Shown: piece by piece, positions 36,854-46,467 of the stretch
Layout: each line of letters starts with the position of its first letter
Position numbering within the stretch: the first letter of the stretch is position 1
Origin: Pseudomonadota bacterium
GTDB lineage: Bacteria; Pseudomonadota; Alphaproteobacteria; Rhizobiales; Hyphomicrobiaceae
Assembly (NCBI GenBank): GCA_018242295.1
Contig: JAFECE010000003.1
Location: forward strand, 186,001 to 250,000
Direction: 5' to 3'
Length of the DNA: 64,000 nt
Notes under the pieces: generated by a model
The model's database searches: none
Seen by the model: the letters and a program-made list of their open reading frames with translations, nothing else
What the model was told of the DNA's origin: nothing
Program-made: the position numbers and the translations under genes

Positions 36854-38886
36854 CTTCGAGATCGACGCGAACATTGGTGCTTTCCGGTTTGGCGCTGCTG
36901 ATCTCGATCGCGACCGTCGCGAGCCGGGACGCCGCGGCCACGGATGCGCAGCCTGCAACTTCCACATCGGCAGATAAGCCGAGCGCCGACACGTCCTGGA
37001 ACCAAGGACTGAAGCTCGGCGTCAACGGCTCGATCCCTGTCATCGTCGTCGACCAGTTCGGCTATCCGGCGAAAGGCACCAAGGTTGCCGTTATCAGAAA
37101 CCCGCAGACGGGATACGATAAAAGCGCATCTTTCACGCCCAGCCGCGAATTGCAGGTGGTCGAACGCAGCAGCGGCAAAGTCGTAAAGAGCGGAAGTCCA
37201 ACCCCATGGAACAACGGCGCGACGGATGCCGTGTCAGGTGACCAGGTCTGGTGGTTCGACTTTTCGGACGTCGAAACGCCGGGAACGTACGCGATCGTGG
37301 ACGCCGAGAGCCAACTCAGATCCGTAGAGTTCGACATTGACGATCACGTTTATCAACGTGTCATGAAGCATGCCGTCCGGATGTTCTTCTACCAGCGCGC
37401 CGGCATGGAAAAGACGGCGGAGACAGCCGGCGCGTCATGGGCCGACCGGGCGAGCCATCTGGGTCCCGGACAAGATCCTTTTTCCCATTCGTGGCTCGCC
37501 AAGGATGACCCGTCTCTGGTCAAGGACCTCCGAGGCGGATGGTTCGACGCCGGTGATTACAACAAATATACAAGCTGGGCAGCGCGCAACATTATCTCTC
37601 TGCTGCGCGCCTACGACGAGAACCCGGGCGCGTTCGGGGACGACTATAAAATTCCGGAATCGGGGAACGGCATTCCTGACATTCTCGACGAAGCGAAATG
37701 GGGCTTGGATTGGCTCGTACGCATGCAGAATGCCGATGGCTCGTTGCTCTGCGTTCAATCTCTGTCTGAAGCGAGCCCACCTTCGGCAGCGACGGGTCCG
37801 AGCTTTTACGGCCCTCCGACCACCAGCGCCACCCTCATGGGAGCTGCCGTATTTGCCTACGCGTCCAAAGTGCTTTCCGTCCGGCCCGAACCAGCACTCA
37901 AAGCCTATGCGGCGGATCTGGCCAAGCGAGCAAAAACGGCATGGACCTGGGCGACGGCCAATCCGCAGGTTCTCTACTACAATAACGACAACGGGCGGCA
38001 GCCCGGCTCGCAGGGACTTGCATCCGGTCAGCAGGAAATGGATGACGCCCATCGTCTAGCCGCGCGGTTTGAAGCCGCCGTCTATCTCTTCGAGATCACG
38101 GGCGAGGAAGAATACGCAAAGTTCGCGGAAGCAAACTTTGCGTCCATCGTGCCGCAATGGGGGCCTTCGCAGTGGGATGCCGTCGCCCAGGAGGCCTTGC
38201 TCCATTACGCGCGACTGCCTAACGCGAGCAACGCCGTCAAATCGGCGATCATCGCGCAATTCGTCACCACAATGACGCAAAAGGGCGATCAGTTGCCGAT
38301 GGTCATCGGTAAGAATGACCCGTACCGGTCGCCGATGAAGGATTTTACCTGGGGCAGCAATCTCTCCAAGGCGACCCAGGCGAGACTGTACGAACTCCTC
38401 GCGTCGCTCGCACCCGACCCGAAGGTAGCGGCGCTCGCAAAATCCGCCGCGGCTGAGTATCTTCACTACATCCATGGCGTGAACCCGCTCGGTCTCGTCT
38501 ACCTGACGAATATGAAAGCTGCGGGTGCCGAGAATTCAGCGGTAACGATGTACCACGCCTGGTTCTCCTACAATTCCCGCCGCTGGTCGAAAGTCAGCGG
38601 AATAAATCCGGGCCCGGCGCCCGGCTATCTCGTCGGGGGGCCAAATCCCTCCTATGCCGTTGATCCGTGTTGCTTTGCCCCTTCCGGATCGCCGAACTAC
38701 AAATGCTACATGTCTGCTGCTTTTTCGCTGTGCCGCCGTGGGTTCTCACCGCCGTTGGATCAACCCGCCAGCAAGTCCTACCTCCAGTTCAATGATCCGT
38801 GGCCTGCAGATTCCTGGGCGGTCACCGAACCGAGCACTGGATACCAGGCTGCCTATATTTTGGCCCTCTCACGATTTCTGAATTGA
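36850..38886 (+). CDS. Secreted glycoside hydrolase family 9 (endoglucanase-like)
   Basis: A 678-aa exported GH9 enzyme. A signal peptide (about 1-30) is followed by a low-complexity linker, an N-terminal Ig-like domain (about 60-165; IPVIVVDQFGYPAKGTKVAV) and the (alpha/alpha)6 barrel. GGWFDAGDYNKY places the catalytic base pair at Asp233/Asp236, and VTEPSTGYQAAYILALSRF gives the acid Glu660. HGVNPLGLVYLTN and the SYNSRRWS region are also family features. It should cut beta-1,4-glucan-like bonds, and here may release or trim the EPS. Cys are clustered near 615-632. It is translationally coupled to the upstream GT4. Confidence 0.93.
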   Translation: MTSRSTRTLVLSGLALLISIATVASRDAAATDAQPATSTSADKPSADTSWNQGLKLGVNGSIPVIVVDQFGYPAKGTKVAVIRNPQTGYDKSASFTPSRELQVVERSSGKVVKSGSPTPWNNGATDAVSGDQVWWFDFSDVETPGTYAIVDAESQLRSVEFDIDDHVYQRVMKHAVRMFFYQRAGMEKTAETAGASWADRASHLGPGQDPFSHSWLAKDDPSLVKDLRGGWFDAGDYNKYTSWAARNIISLLRAYDENPGAFGDDYKIPESGNGIPDILDEAKWGLDWLVRMQNADGSLLCVQSLSEASPPSAATGPSFYGPPTTSATLMGAAVFAYASKVLSVRPEPALKAYAADLAKRAKTAWTWATANPQVLYYNNDNGRQPGSQGLASGQQEMDDAHRLAARFEAAVYLFEITGEEEYAKFAEANFASIVPQWGPSQWDAVAQEALLHYARLPNASNAVKSAIIAQFVTTMTQKGDQLPMVIGKNDPYRSPMKDFTWGSNLSKATQARLYELLASLAPDPKVAALAKSAAAEYLHYIHGVNPLGLVYLTNMKAAGAENSAVTMYHAWFSYNSRRWSKVSGINPGPAPGYLVGGPNPSYAVDPCCFAPSGSPNYKCYMSAAFSLCRRGFSPPLDQPASKSYLQFNDPWPADSWAVTEPSTGYQAAYILALSRFLN

Positions 38887-39248
38887 CGGACTGGCGTGCA
38901 GGAACGGGGGTGCGGCTTGTACGCATCCATGGCCGCGGATCTTCAAGTTGGCGTTTTTTTACTACCTCCGTGATGGAGTTTCCGGCACATCAGTTTTGGT
39001 CAACGTGCTATCAGGGAATATGTGCTTAGGTCCCTCGTACCGAAAAATGGATCAACCCGATCCGCCGAGCCAGCGGAAAGCGAAGACGCCATTCAATATC
39101 GCTGATCAATATCACTGAGTGAATTTGGTGGCTGTGGACCCAAGACGAAATCCTGTCTATTCGGATCGAAAGGCAGACGCCGCGGTTCGCTGCGGTCAAA
39201 CATTTGAAATCAGCTTGCGGCATACAAGACGTGGGATACTCCGGGGGA
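38887..39248. other. Intergenic region before second flippase
   Basis: A gap of 362 bp. A TTG-started extension of the next frame (from 39204) is possible but not favoured. I see no RNA, repeat or promoter that I can support. Confidence 0.3.
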
Positions 39249-40817
39249 ATGGCGCCAGATGCCAAGGGACCGTCTCGGAATGACAATGAAAAGCGAGCGG
39301 ATTCTTTGAGCCAAACCGACAAATATTTTCAAGATAACGAGCCGATGGCTGGCCTCGGTCGTGCCTCCCTGCACAGCGGGATGATCGTCGTTGCCGGGCG
39401 GTTGGTCAGCGTTGCGTCACAAGTTGTATCGATGATTGTGCTGGCGCGCCTGCTCGACCCTCATGACTTCGGGCTCACGGCAACGATTTTTGCCCTCATC
39501 GGTTTTGGCCCGATGCTCATCGATCTTGGGACATCCGATGCCACCAGTCAGAAGACCCATATTTCGCGGGCCGAAGTCAGCTATCTTTTTTGGCTGAATA
39601 CCACAATTGCCGTTGTATTGTCCCTTCTCCTCATCGCCAGCAGCGGCTTCATCGCCAAGTTTTATAATGAGCCCGCATTGAGCGGCATTGCCGCTGTATC
39701 GTCCCTGACGTTCATCGCGGTTGGAATATCGACCCAACATTTGGCATTGCTACGCAGAGCGATGCAGTTCCGCAGCCTCACCATTCTCGATATCTGCTCG
39801 AACGGTATCAGCAGTGTCCTGAGCATTGTCATGGCGCTTACCGGGTGGGGATACTGGGCACTCGTCGCAAAACCTGTCGCGATGGCCGTTCTAACTGTCG
39901 TCGTTGCCTGGATCGCCTGCCCGTGGTTGCCGGGACGGCCGCAGCAAACAAAAGAGACCAACGCCTCCGTCCGATTTGGACTGGGTGTTGCCGGCTTCAC
40001 ATTGACGGATACTTTCGCGCAATCGTTCGACCGGCTTGCTCTCGGTTATTTCTACGGCGTTGGCACGCTTGGATATTACCAAAACGCCTTCCTTTTCTAC
40101 ACCAACCTCATCAATCTTCTTATAGGGCCACTGCACAACATCGCCGTATCGAGTCTCAGCAAGCTCAGAGGCAACCTCGTCGAGTTCAGAAAATCGTGGA
40201 CCACTGCGCTGTCGACGGTGACCTTCTTGTCGACCCTGGCATTTGCGGTGCTGGCGGTGACGGGGCCCGATGTCGTCACGATATTGCTCGGCGAGAAATG
40301 GGCGCCTGCGGGACCTGTGCTGTGTCTCTTTGCCATCAGGGGCATCGCTCAGGCGACCGAACGTACGCTCGGATGGCTTCACGTCTCGACGGGTCGGTCT
40401 GATCGCTGGATGCGGTGGGGATTACTCAGCGCCGTATGCCAAATTGCGGCCGTCGCTATCGGCCTCCCATTCGGGATTATGGGGGTGGCGGCAACGAGTG
40501 CAATAGCGATTTATATCCTGTTCGTGCCGGCATTGGCCTATGCCGGCCGGCCGGCCGGAATCGGTGCCAAGGAAGTATGGGCGGCCGTTGGCCCGCAAAC
40601 AGTGGCCGGATTGATCGCGGTTGCTGTTGGACTTGGCGTGCGCGAAACGATGCTCGTTGATCTCTCGCAATGGCCAAGATTTTTGATCGCTTCGTCTCTC
40701 AGTCTGACGACGTACCTGGTCGTGGCGATCGTGCTCTTCAAAGTGACCCAACCCATGTATTTGGCGTTGTCGGCTTTGCGCAATTTCGGTCCAAAGGGAC
40801 TGCTGGGAAACCCCTAG
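39249..40817 (+). CDS. Polysaccharide flippase (Wzx/MOP family), second copy
   Basis: About 522 aa with 12 or more membrane helices. LARLLDPHDFGLTATIFALIG, YLFWLNTTIAVV, FYNEPAL, LRRAMQFRSL and FDRLALGYFYGVGTLGYYQNA match the other flippase at 26.6 kb in pattern and order, so they are paralogues. The N-terminus carries about 45 hydrophilic residues before the first helix. The frame is open from a TTG at 39204; the ATG at 39249 with GGGGGA directly in front, or the ATG at 39345, are more likely starts. It should flip a lipid-linked sugar. Confidence 0.9.
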   Translation: MAPDAKGPSRNDNEKRADSLSQTDKYFQDNEPMAGLGRASLHSGMIVVAGRLVSVASQVVSMIVLARLLDPHDFGLTATIFALIGFGPMLIDLGTSDATSQKTHISRAEVSYLFWLNTTIAVVLSLLLIASSGFIAKFYNEPALSGIAAVSSLTFIAVGISTQHLALLRRAMQFRSLTILDICSNGISSVLSIVMALTGWGYWALVAKPVAMAVLTVVVAWIACPWLPGRPQQTKETNASVRFGLGVAGFTLTDTFAQSFDRLALGYFYGVGTLGYYQNAFLFYTNLINLLIGPLHNIAVSSLSKLRGNLVEFRKSWTTALSTVTFLSTLAFAVLAVTGPDVVTILLGEKWAPAGPVLCLFAIRGIAQATERTLGWLHVSTGRSDRWMRWGLLSAVCQIAAVAIGLPFGIMGVAATSAIAIYILFVPALAYAGRPAGIGAKEVWAAVGPQTVAGLIAVAVGLGVRETMLVDLSQWPRFLIASSLSLTTYLVVAIVLFKVTQPMYLALSALRNFGPKGLLGNP

Positions 40818-40892
40818 CGTGCCAAACAGGCTTGCCGCCAATCAGATGCCTTTAGTTCGTTCTTGCGATCCAGGTCCGACAGCCGACCGGCG

Positions 40893-41486
40893 TCAAGAGA
40901 TTGATTTTATCACTCTCGCAGGCTGACCCGCCGCGACAGAGCGTGGAGGTATGTCGCGCGTCACCACACTGCCCGCGGCAACGACACTGTCGGCTCCGAT
41001 CGTCACGCCACTAAGAACGATGACACGCGCGCCGAGCCACACGTTCTCCTCAAGGATGATTGGTGCAGAGGCCGGTCGAATGCCGCGTTTGGTGGGATCG
41101 ATCTGATGGTAATCGTTGTCGATCATGAGCACGTCCATGCCGATTTTGCAGTCGGGGCCGATGCTGATCAGCTTGGTAGCGGAAATCGAGCATCCGTAAT
41201 TCATGAATGTGCGCGCACCTATTTCCAGCTTTCCGTTGGGCTCGGTGCTGAGCTGAATTGGGACGGCAGTCGAGCTCAGGCTTGCGCGCTGCCCTATGAT
41301 CATGCTGCCGGAGTTTCGAACGATGACGCGTCCCCAAACTCTTACGCGCTCGCCGACCGAAGTGGCATTGCGGAGATACCAGCGCGCCCGCAATAGCGCC
41401 AGCACGTCGTCCCGCACCTCGGTTGGCGTCATGCGCCGTGAGGTAGCCAACCTCATCTCAGGAAGAATGCGGTCCAAGAGGGGCAT
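40893..41486 (-). CDS. Hexapeptide-repeat acyltransferase (WbbJ type)
   Basis: A 197-aa left-handed beta-helix protein. Hexapeptide turns are seen from about residue 50, and the acetyltransferase signature region reads GPDCKIGMDVLMIDNDYH, then ILEENVWLGARVIVLSGVTIG and VVAAGSVVTRDIPP. His in NDYH is the usual catalytic residue. It should O-acetylate a sugar of the repeat unit. It is leftward, 181 bp before the end of the polymerase gene and could be the last gene of that operon. Confidence 0.92.
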   Translation of the reverse strand: MPLLDRILPEMRLATSRRMTPTEVRDDVLALLRARWYLRNATSVGERVRVWGRVIVRNSGSMIIGQRASLSSTAVPIQLSTEPNGKLEIGARTFMNYGCSISATKLISIGPDCKIGMDVLMIDNDYHQIDPTKRGIRPASAPIILEENVWLGARVIVLSGVTIGADSVVAAGSVVTRDIPPRSVAAGQPARVIKSIS

Positions 41487-41667
41487 CGTGCAGGTGTCCT
41501 TGCCTAGATCCGCGGATTACTTGCCCTCAAGAAAGAACCAGCTCGCTGATCTCGCGCCGGCTCCGCAAAACTCCCGAAGTTTTTGATCTCTACTCGAACA
41601 GTTTAACCTAACACAATGTGTGGGAGTGTCTCATCGAAGCATGACAACAACGCGGACAGACCTTCGG

Positions 41668-43113
41668 CTAGCGACCGGTCCGGACGCCTTGTGGTAGTCC
41701 GCCCCTGCGAATTGGACCACTCTTTCGCATCGGGCCCTGCCTCCTGGCTGTTACGGGAATTGGCTTAGGTACGCGCGAATAGCGGGTGGTCTCAGCGGCA
41801 ACCAGCACAAAGAGAAACCACATCGGATCATTCGTCGACAACCACAGGGTTTCAATCAAATTCGTGATGGTGACATATAAAGCCAGCGAAAGCAGGATCC
41901 AGGCACGAAGCGGGTCCTGCCGTCGCACGCGCTCTATTGCATATAATGTCGCCATTATAAAAATGAGAAACAGCCAATATCCTATAATTCCGGTTTCGAT
42001 TCTAACATCGAGATAGCCGCTATGGCTACCGGTCATATGTTTTACCCAATATGGCGCCTGAGTTACGCTCGGGGCATCATTCCCGACGAGCCAAAACGAA
42101 CGGAACCCCCACCCAACCCAAGGCCTTTGGGCAATTTCCCTATATATGAAATCCCATATGACGGTGCGGCCAGTCAGCGTTGAATCGCCATAAATCATGT
42201 ACGAGATGCGGTTTACCAAGTTGCTGCTCGAGAACATCGATGCCGCGATGTAGGTCGCCGGGATTGCGAGCAAGACGAGAAGCGCTGAAACTCGCAGCTT
42301 GCCGCTCATCACGAGAGCCACTCCCGCGACACAGGGCGCAACGAGCATAAAGACCAACGAGCCTTTTGATTCACTCGCAAAGACCAGAAAAACGGCACCG
42401 ATGGCGACCAGGATGGCAACAAATCGCCTCCAACCTGGAAATAGGACCTCATAAAATGACAACAGAATTGCGACCGAGGCGCATTGACCGAGATACTGCT
42501 TAAAGCCGAAATAGCCAAAATATCCGAATATCGTTCCTTCAGGCGTCATCACCGGCTTCTGATTCAAAACGACAATGACGTTAATAAGTATTGCGAGCGC
42601 GTAGCACCAAAACAGGCTTCGCACCGTATCTCTTATTGGAGATCCCATCGCGAACGGCAAAATGATCGGCGTAAGAACCATCAACTCCAGGCAATATCTG
42701 TTGAAGGATATTTCCCTGCTGTATGCCCATGTGACGCTGGCGCCTGCGAACAGCAAAAACACAGCAAGGCTCATAATCGGCGGCGTCCGGAGGCGCGCAA
42801 AATTCAACCGCGGCCTATTGGCGAAGGCGAGCAGCAAAGTTGTCGCGAGCAGGGCCAACAGGAATGCCCTGTTTTCCCAGTCGGCAGTGGTCGTCCCTAG
42901 CGAGCTCGCGGATTGCTCAGCGGACGCTTTGATTGCGGGGGTCTCAAGGTATCCCAGCAGAGGGCGAAAGATCAGATACCAGCTGAAGAGAACGAACGGT
43001 AACGTCGCAAAAATCTTGCTCGTCAGTGGCGGGGGGTTCGGGCGAGCAAAAGCAACCAAGGTATTCTCTCCAGAGTGTCTTAGGTCCAGTCGACTGTAGA
43101 GCGCGCCGGCCAC
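41668..43113 (-). CDS. O-antigen ligase/polymerase family protein (Wzy candidate)
   Basis: A 481-aa membrane protein with about 11 helices. The Wzy/WaaL loop reads DSTLTGRTVIWDFI, then PWVGWGFRSFW and HMTGSHSGYLDVRIETG, with the conserved Arg and His of the family. As the only member in the window it is the best candidate for polymerase. The C-terminus is a basic tail rich in Arg, Pro and Gly. It starts with GTG directly after the stop of the aldo/keto reductase gene (no gap), so its expression is tied to the oxidoreductase genes upstream. Confidence 0.9.
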   Translation of the reverse strand: MAGALYSRLDLRHSGENTLVAFARPNPPPLTSKIFATLPFVLFSWYLIFRPLLGYLETPAIKASAEQSASSLGTTTADWENRAFLLALLATTLLLAFANRPRLNFARLRTPPIMSLAVFLLFAGASVTWAYSREISFNRYCLELMVLTPIILPFAMGSPIRDTVRSLFWCYALAILINVIVVLNQKPVMTPEGTIFGYFGYFGFKQYLGQCASVAILLSFYEVLFPGWRRFVAILVAIGAVFLVFASESKGSLVFMLVAPCVAGVALVMSGKLRVSALLVLLAIPATYIAASMFSSSNLVNRISYMIYGDSTLTGRTVIWDFIYREIAQRPWVGWGFRSFWLVGNDAPSVTQAPYWVKHMTGSHSGYLDVRIETGIIGYWLFLIFIMATLYAIERVRRQDPLRAWILLSLALYVTITNLIETLWLSTNDPMWFLFVLVAAETTRYSRVPKPIPVTARRQGPMRKSGPIRRGGLPQGVRTGR

Positions 43114-44136
43114 TCAATCGTAAACTGCCGGCTCTTCTTTCAATTCGTGGATGTGGCGACAGAGTTCGGCGTATTCCTGATTGGTCAAGTTTGGAGAACG
43201 GAAATAGCGCTGGTTATCCCTGAGATGATTCTCCGTGTGCATTCCAAGCAAGGTTACGCTGACAGCCGGCGTCGCACGACAGAATTGTAGCGCGCTATCG
43301 AGCAACGGGCGGCCCAGTTTCTCGCTGAGCGCCCGCAGTGCCAGGATGCGCCGCCACTTGGGTGTGGCGGCCTTCAGCGCATCTTCATCCAGGCCCTCTT
43401 TCAAGAGCCCGCCACCAAAACACCCGCGCGCGATCACCCCGAGACCTCGGGCCTCAGCGGCTGCCAGGATGCCCAGATCGAGCGCTTCGAGGTCGAGCAA
43501 TCCGAAGCCGAGTTGCAGAGAGGAGATACCGGGAGCCGACACGCAGAATGGGGCATCCTCCACCACTTCCGTTGCTACTCCGTAAAAGCGAAGCTTTCCC
43601 TGCCTTTTCAGCTTTTCCAGTGTTTCAAGTGCCTCACCGAAGGCACCGCTCTGAATGAAGGGCGCGCGCGGACTATGCAGCTGGTAGAGATCAACGTAGT
43701 CCGTTTGCAGACGTTTGAGGCTCGCCTCAAGGGCCGCCGTCAAATACGACGGCGAGAAGTCCTGCGACAGCGTTCCGGAAACGACCGAGGGCAATCTCGA
43801 TCGCTTCAAGCCCAGTGCATGCACGATCGGGCGGACGAGGGGTTTGATCCGCTGCATGAGCTTGCGCTGTGCGGGAAGGCAGTATCCGCCCTTTGTAGCC
43901 AGGACGACCTGCTGCCGCCGGCCGCGAAAGGCTTTGCCGATCAGGGCTTCGCTTTCTCCCTGCGCGTACATGTCGGCGGTATCGTAGAATGTGATACCCG
44001 AATCCAAGGACTTCTGAAGAACGTTCAGCGCTTCCTGGCCACCATTCTTATTTGCGAAAAACCCGCCGATCCGCGATCCACCAAAGCCGATCTCGGAAAC
44101 TTGCATACCTGTTTTGCCGAATTCATTGATCTTCAT
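43114..44136 (-). CDS. Aldo/keto reductase
   Basis: A 340-aa NADPH-dependent TIM-barrel oxidoreductase. The catalytic tetrad is visible as Asp52 and Tyr57 (DTADMY), the Lys of LATKGG and the His of LYQLHSPRAP. The final third has LLGMHTENHLRDN, the cofactor-binding end. Its place between a GMC oxidoreductase and a polymerase gene, with gaps of 9 and 0 bp, suggests reduction of a keto sugar or aldehyde in the polysaccharide pathway. Confidence 0.92.
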   Translation of the reverse strand: MKINEFGKTGMQVSEIGFGGSRIGGFFANKNGGQEALNVLQKSLDSGITFYDTADMYAQGESEALIGKAFRGRRQQVVLATKGGYCLPAQRKLMQRIKPLVRPIVHALGLKRSRLPSVVSGTLSQDFSPSYLTAALEASLKRLQTDYVDLYQLHSPRAPFIQSGAFGEALETLEKLKRQGKLRFYGVATEVVEDAPFCVSAPGISSLQLGFGLLDLEALDLGILAAAEARGLGVIARGCFGGGLLKEGLDEDALKAATPKWRRILALRALSEKLGRPLLDSALQFCRATPAVSVTLLGMHTENHLRDNQRYFRSPNLTNQEYAELCRHIHELKEEPAVYD

Positions 44137-44145
44137 GCGATGAAA

Positions 44146-45624
44146 TCAGCTGTGCTTCAGATCGCGAGCGAGGCGCGTTGCCGCCCGCGCCGCAATCGCC
44201 ATCACTGTCAGGGTTGGGTTCTTTTCAGCAGCAGTCGTGAAGCAAGCGGCATCGCAGACGAGTACATTCGGAGCGCGATAAACGCGGTTCCAAGCATCAA
44301 CGACACCGTATTCCGGCTTTTCGTGCATCCGGGCCGTTCCGCCATAGTGGGCGACGGTTCCAGGGAACAAGGTCGGGACGACCTCTCCGATCGTTGCGCG
44401 GCAACCCGCCTCCTCCAACACATCGAGGAGGTGCTGGCGGGCACGAACGACATTGTCCACTTCCGCATCACTGTAGCGAATGCAAACATCGAGGACGGGA
44501 AGTCCGAATTCATCTTTCTTTGTTGCCGACGGTTTCGCGACACACGTCTCCGTTGGGATCATCGTTCCGATCATCTGCACACCGACCGTCGTTCCTGCCT
44601 GACCGAAGCGGCTTCGAACGCGATCACTGATATTGGCCACTCCGAGCGTCCACGAGGTCGCCATGAGTGGCGGAGAGGTATCGTAAGGCAGGCGCGTCAG
44701 GTAAGCGGCGGGCGAGAGAAGTTTGAGGGGGCGCTCCATCTCGAAGGACCACCATTCGCGAGGGTGATCGTGCAGGAAGCGTCCGAGCAATCCCTCCGAG
44801 TTTCCGAGCCCTTCCGGGAAGTCCTTGGAGACCGAGTTGTGCAAAAGCTTTGCAGTTCCGAGCGGACCGCACGCAACGATCACCGCACTTGCTTCGATGC
44901 GTTTCGTCCCGCCCGAATGACGGTCGTGATAAAGCAGCCCGTCGACCTTCCCCTTCTCCGGAGACCACTCAAGTGACAACGCGTAGGCGCCGGTCACCAA
45001 GCGGAAATTTGGCGACTTGAGCAGAGGCGTCACAATGTTGGTGAAGCTATTGAAGGCGGTTCCCCGGCGGACGAGCATCGTCGGCGGACCGTCCGCGAGA
45101 GGATAGATCGTGAAGCCCTGGCCATGGCGGTTCGCCGCCCGTTCCACAACTTCCCAATCCTCCGGGATGCGGCGGTCATAAGCAGCATACCCGCCGGGTA
45201 GTTGGGGTTTATCGCGGCGATCGGCCGTGATTTCGAGAGATCGTTCGACCTTTTCGTAATAGGGCGCAAGATCCGTGTACGCGATTGGCCACCGATAGCG
45301 TTCGTGCAGCCTCTCGCCTTCGGTGAAATCCTCCGGCGCAAAGCGCGGTACAGCGCCGGTCCAGCAATTGGAGAGACCACCCGGCGCAAGCTTCGCGTAG
45401 CACACGGTTTGCGGATCACCCGAAACCGAATGGCCGCCCTCCTCCTGCAACGGGGGAGTACGACGGTAAAGATTCTTGCCACCCGACCGCACGAGCAGAC
45501 CAGGTTGGAAGCGCGTGCCCGCCTCCAGCATTGTCACGGAGATTCCGGCTTCCACGAGTTCGCGGGCGGCCGCCGCACCCGCCGGACCGCTGCCGACGAC
45601 CACGACCTGTCGTTCATCCTGCAT
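44146..45624 (-). CDS. GMC-family FAD oxidoreductase
   Basis: A 492-aa flavoprotein. VVVVGSGPAGAAAARELVEAG (7-27, shown here in part) binds FAD, LAPGGLSNCWTGAVPRF is the second GMC element, and the C-terminus has AHYGGTARMHEKPEYGVVD and EKNPTLTVMAIAARAA. The family oxidises sugar or alcohol hydroxyls. It lacks a signal peptide, so it acts in the cytoplasm, perhaps on a nucleotide- or lipid-linked sugar. It lies 9 bp after the PhyH gene and 9 bp before the aldo/keto reductase. Confidence 0.92.
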   Translation of the reverse strand: MQDERQVVVVGSGPAGAAAARELVEAGISVTMLEAGTRFQPGLLVRSGGKNLYRRTPPLQEEGGHSVSGDPQTVCYAKLAPGGLSNCWTGAVPRFAPEDFTEGERLHERYRWPIAYTDLAPYYEKVERSLEITADRRDKPQLPGGYAAYDRRIPEDWEVVERAANRHGQGFTIYPLADGPPTMLVRRGTAFNSFTNIVTPLLKSPNFRLVTGAYALSLEWSPEKGKVDGLLYHDRHSGGTKRIEASAVIVACGPLGTAKLLHNSVSKDFPEGLGNSEGLLGRFLHDHPREWWSFEMERPLKLLSPAAYLTRLPYDTSPPLMATSWTLGVANISDRVRSRFGQAGTTVGVQMIGTMIPTETCVAKPSATKKDEFGLPVLDVCIRYSDAEVDNVVRARQHLLDVLEEAGCRATIGEVVPTLFPGTVAHYGGTARMHEKPEYGVVDAWNRVYRAPNVLVCDAACFTTAAEKNPTLTVMAIAARAATRLARDLKHS

Positions 45625-45633
45625 GGCTTTTGC

Positions 45634-46467
45634 TTAGTACTCTTTGTCCACGAGAGAGCGAGCAAAGCGAAGCGCCGAATAGGTAACGGGCACCTTTACG
45701 AACAACTCCTCGCGAATCCGTCCTGCCCTCGTCGGCTTGAACCAGTTCGGGAGGAATTTGATCTTCCCGCCCTCGGCTGCAAACGGATCTGCAAGGTTGT
45801 TGCCGCCGTCCTCCCAAGTCATGGCAAGCATCGGACGCGGGACTTTAGTACGGTTCGCCGTCCCGCGATGCCAGACGTTCGAGGTGCGGACCAGCACGTC
45901 CCCGCGCTTCAACGGAACGCGCACGGCCTTGCGTGCGACGCCCTCCAGGACGAACTGCGTATATTTATAAAAGCGTTTATGAGTCCCCGGGATTGCCTCC
46001 ATCGCGCCATTCTCGATCGTCGAGTCGACGACCGCGACGTTGGCGATCATGAAGTCCCGCGTGAACGGACGGTCGAGGTGATAGTGCTGCGTGTGGCTGC
46101 CAGGCAGATTGAAGTTGCACCCGACATTCGGCATGCGAACAACGCGGGGATCCAGCTCCTTGATCAGGTCTATGATCCCGCGTTCTTGCAGCGTGTCGTA
46201 GACGAACCGCGCACCGGCGCCAGGGAAGCAGTTGAGATGGCCGCTTTTCAGACCGCCGCCCGAGAACAACGCGCCCGACTTCGATTGCGCCTCGAATTCC
46301 TGCTCGAGGGACTTATGCAATTCGGCCAGCCGCTCCGGCGAGACGACATTGCGAATGACAAAGTAGCCATCGCGGGCAAACGCCTGCTTCAGATCTTCTT
46401 TTTCAGCTGCGGTGAGTGGACCAGCTTTTTCACCTGCCGTTCGTGCACCGTCATCAACTGTCAGCAT
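45634..46467 (-). CDS. Phytanoyl-CoA dioxygenase (PhyH) family protein
   Basis: A 277-aa Fe(II)/2-oxoglutarate dioxygenase. The iron facial triad is His130-x-Asp132 (HYHLD) and His200 (WHRGTANRTK), with the following Arg able to bind 2-oxoglutarate. DGYFVIRNVVSPERL at the N-terminus is typical. It should hydroxylate or oxidise an unactivated carbon, possibly on a sugar or lipid carrier. It overlaps the upstream glycosyltransferase by 7 bp and precedes the GMC gene by 9 bp. Confidence 0.9.
   Translation of the reverse strand: MLTVDDGARTAGEKAGPLTAAEKEDLKQAFARDGYFVIRNVVSPERLAELHKSLEQEFEAQSKSGALFSGGGLKSGHLNCFPGAGARFVYDTLQERGIIDLIKELDPRVVRMPNVGCNFNLPGSHTQHYHLDRPFTRDFMIANVAVVDSTIENGAMEAIPGTHKRFYKYTQFVLEGVARKAVRVPLKRGDVLVRTSNVWHRGTANRTKVPRPMLAMTWEDGGNNLADPFAAEGGKIKFLPNWFKPTRAGRIREELFVKVPVTYSALRFARSLVDKEY

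Noticed and set aside
44146-45624. GMC oxidoreductase as a DprE1 replacement for the UbiA pathway
   Set aside because: It has the GMC fold with its own FAD motif and not the VAO-type FAD domain of DprE1.
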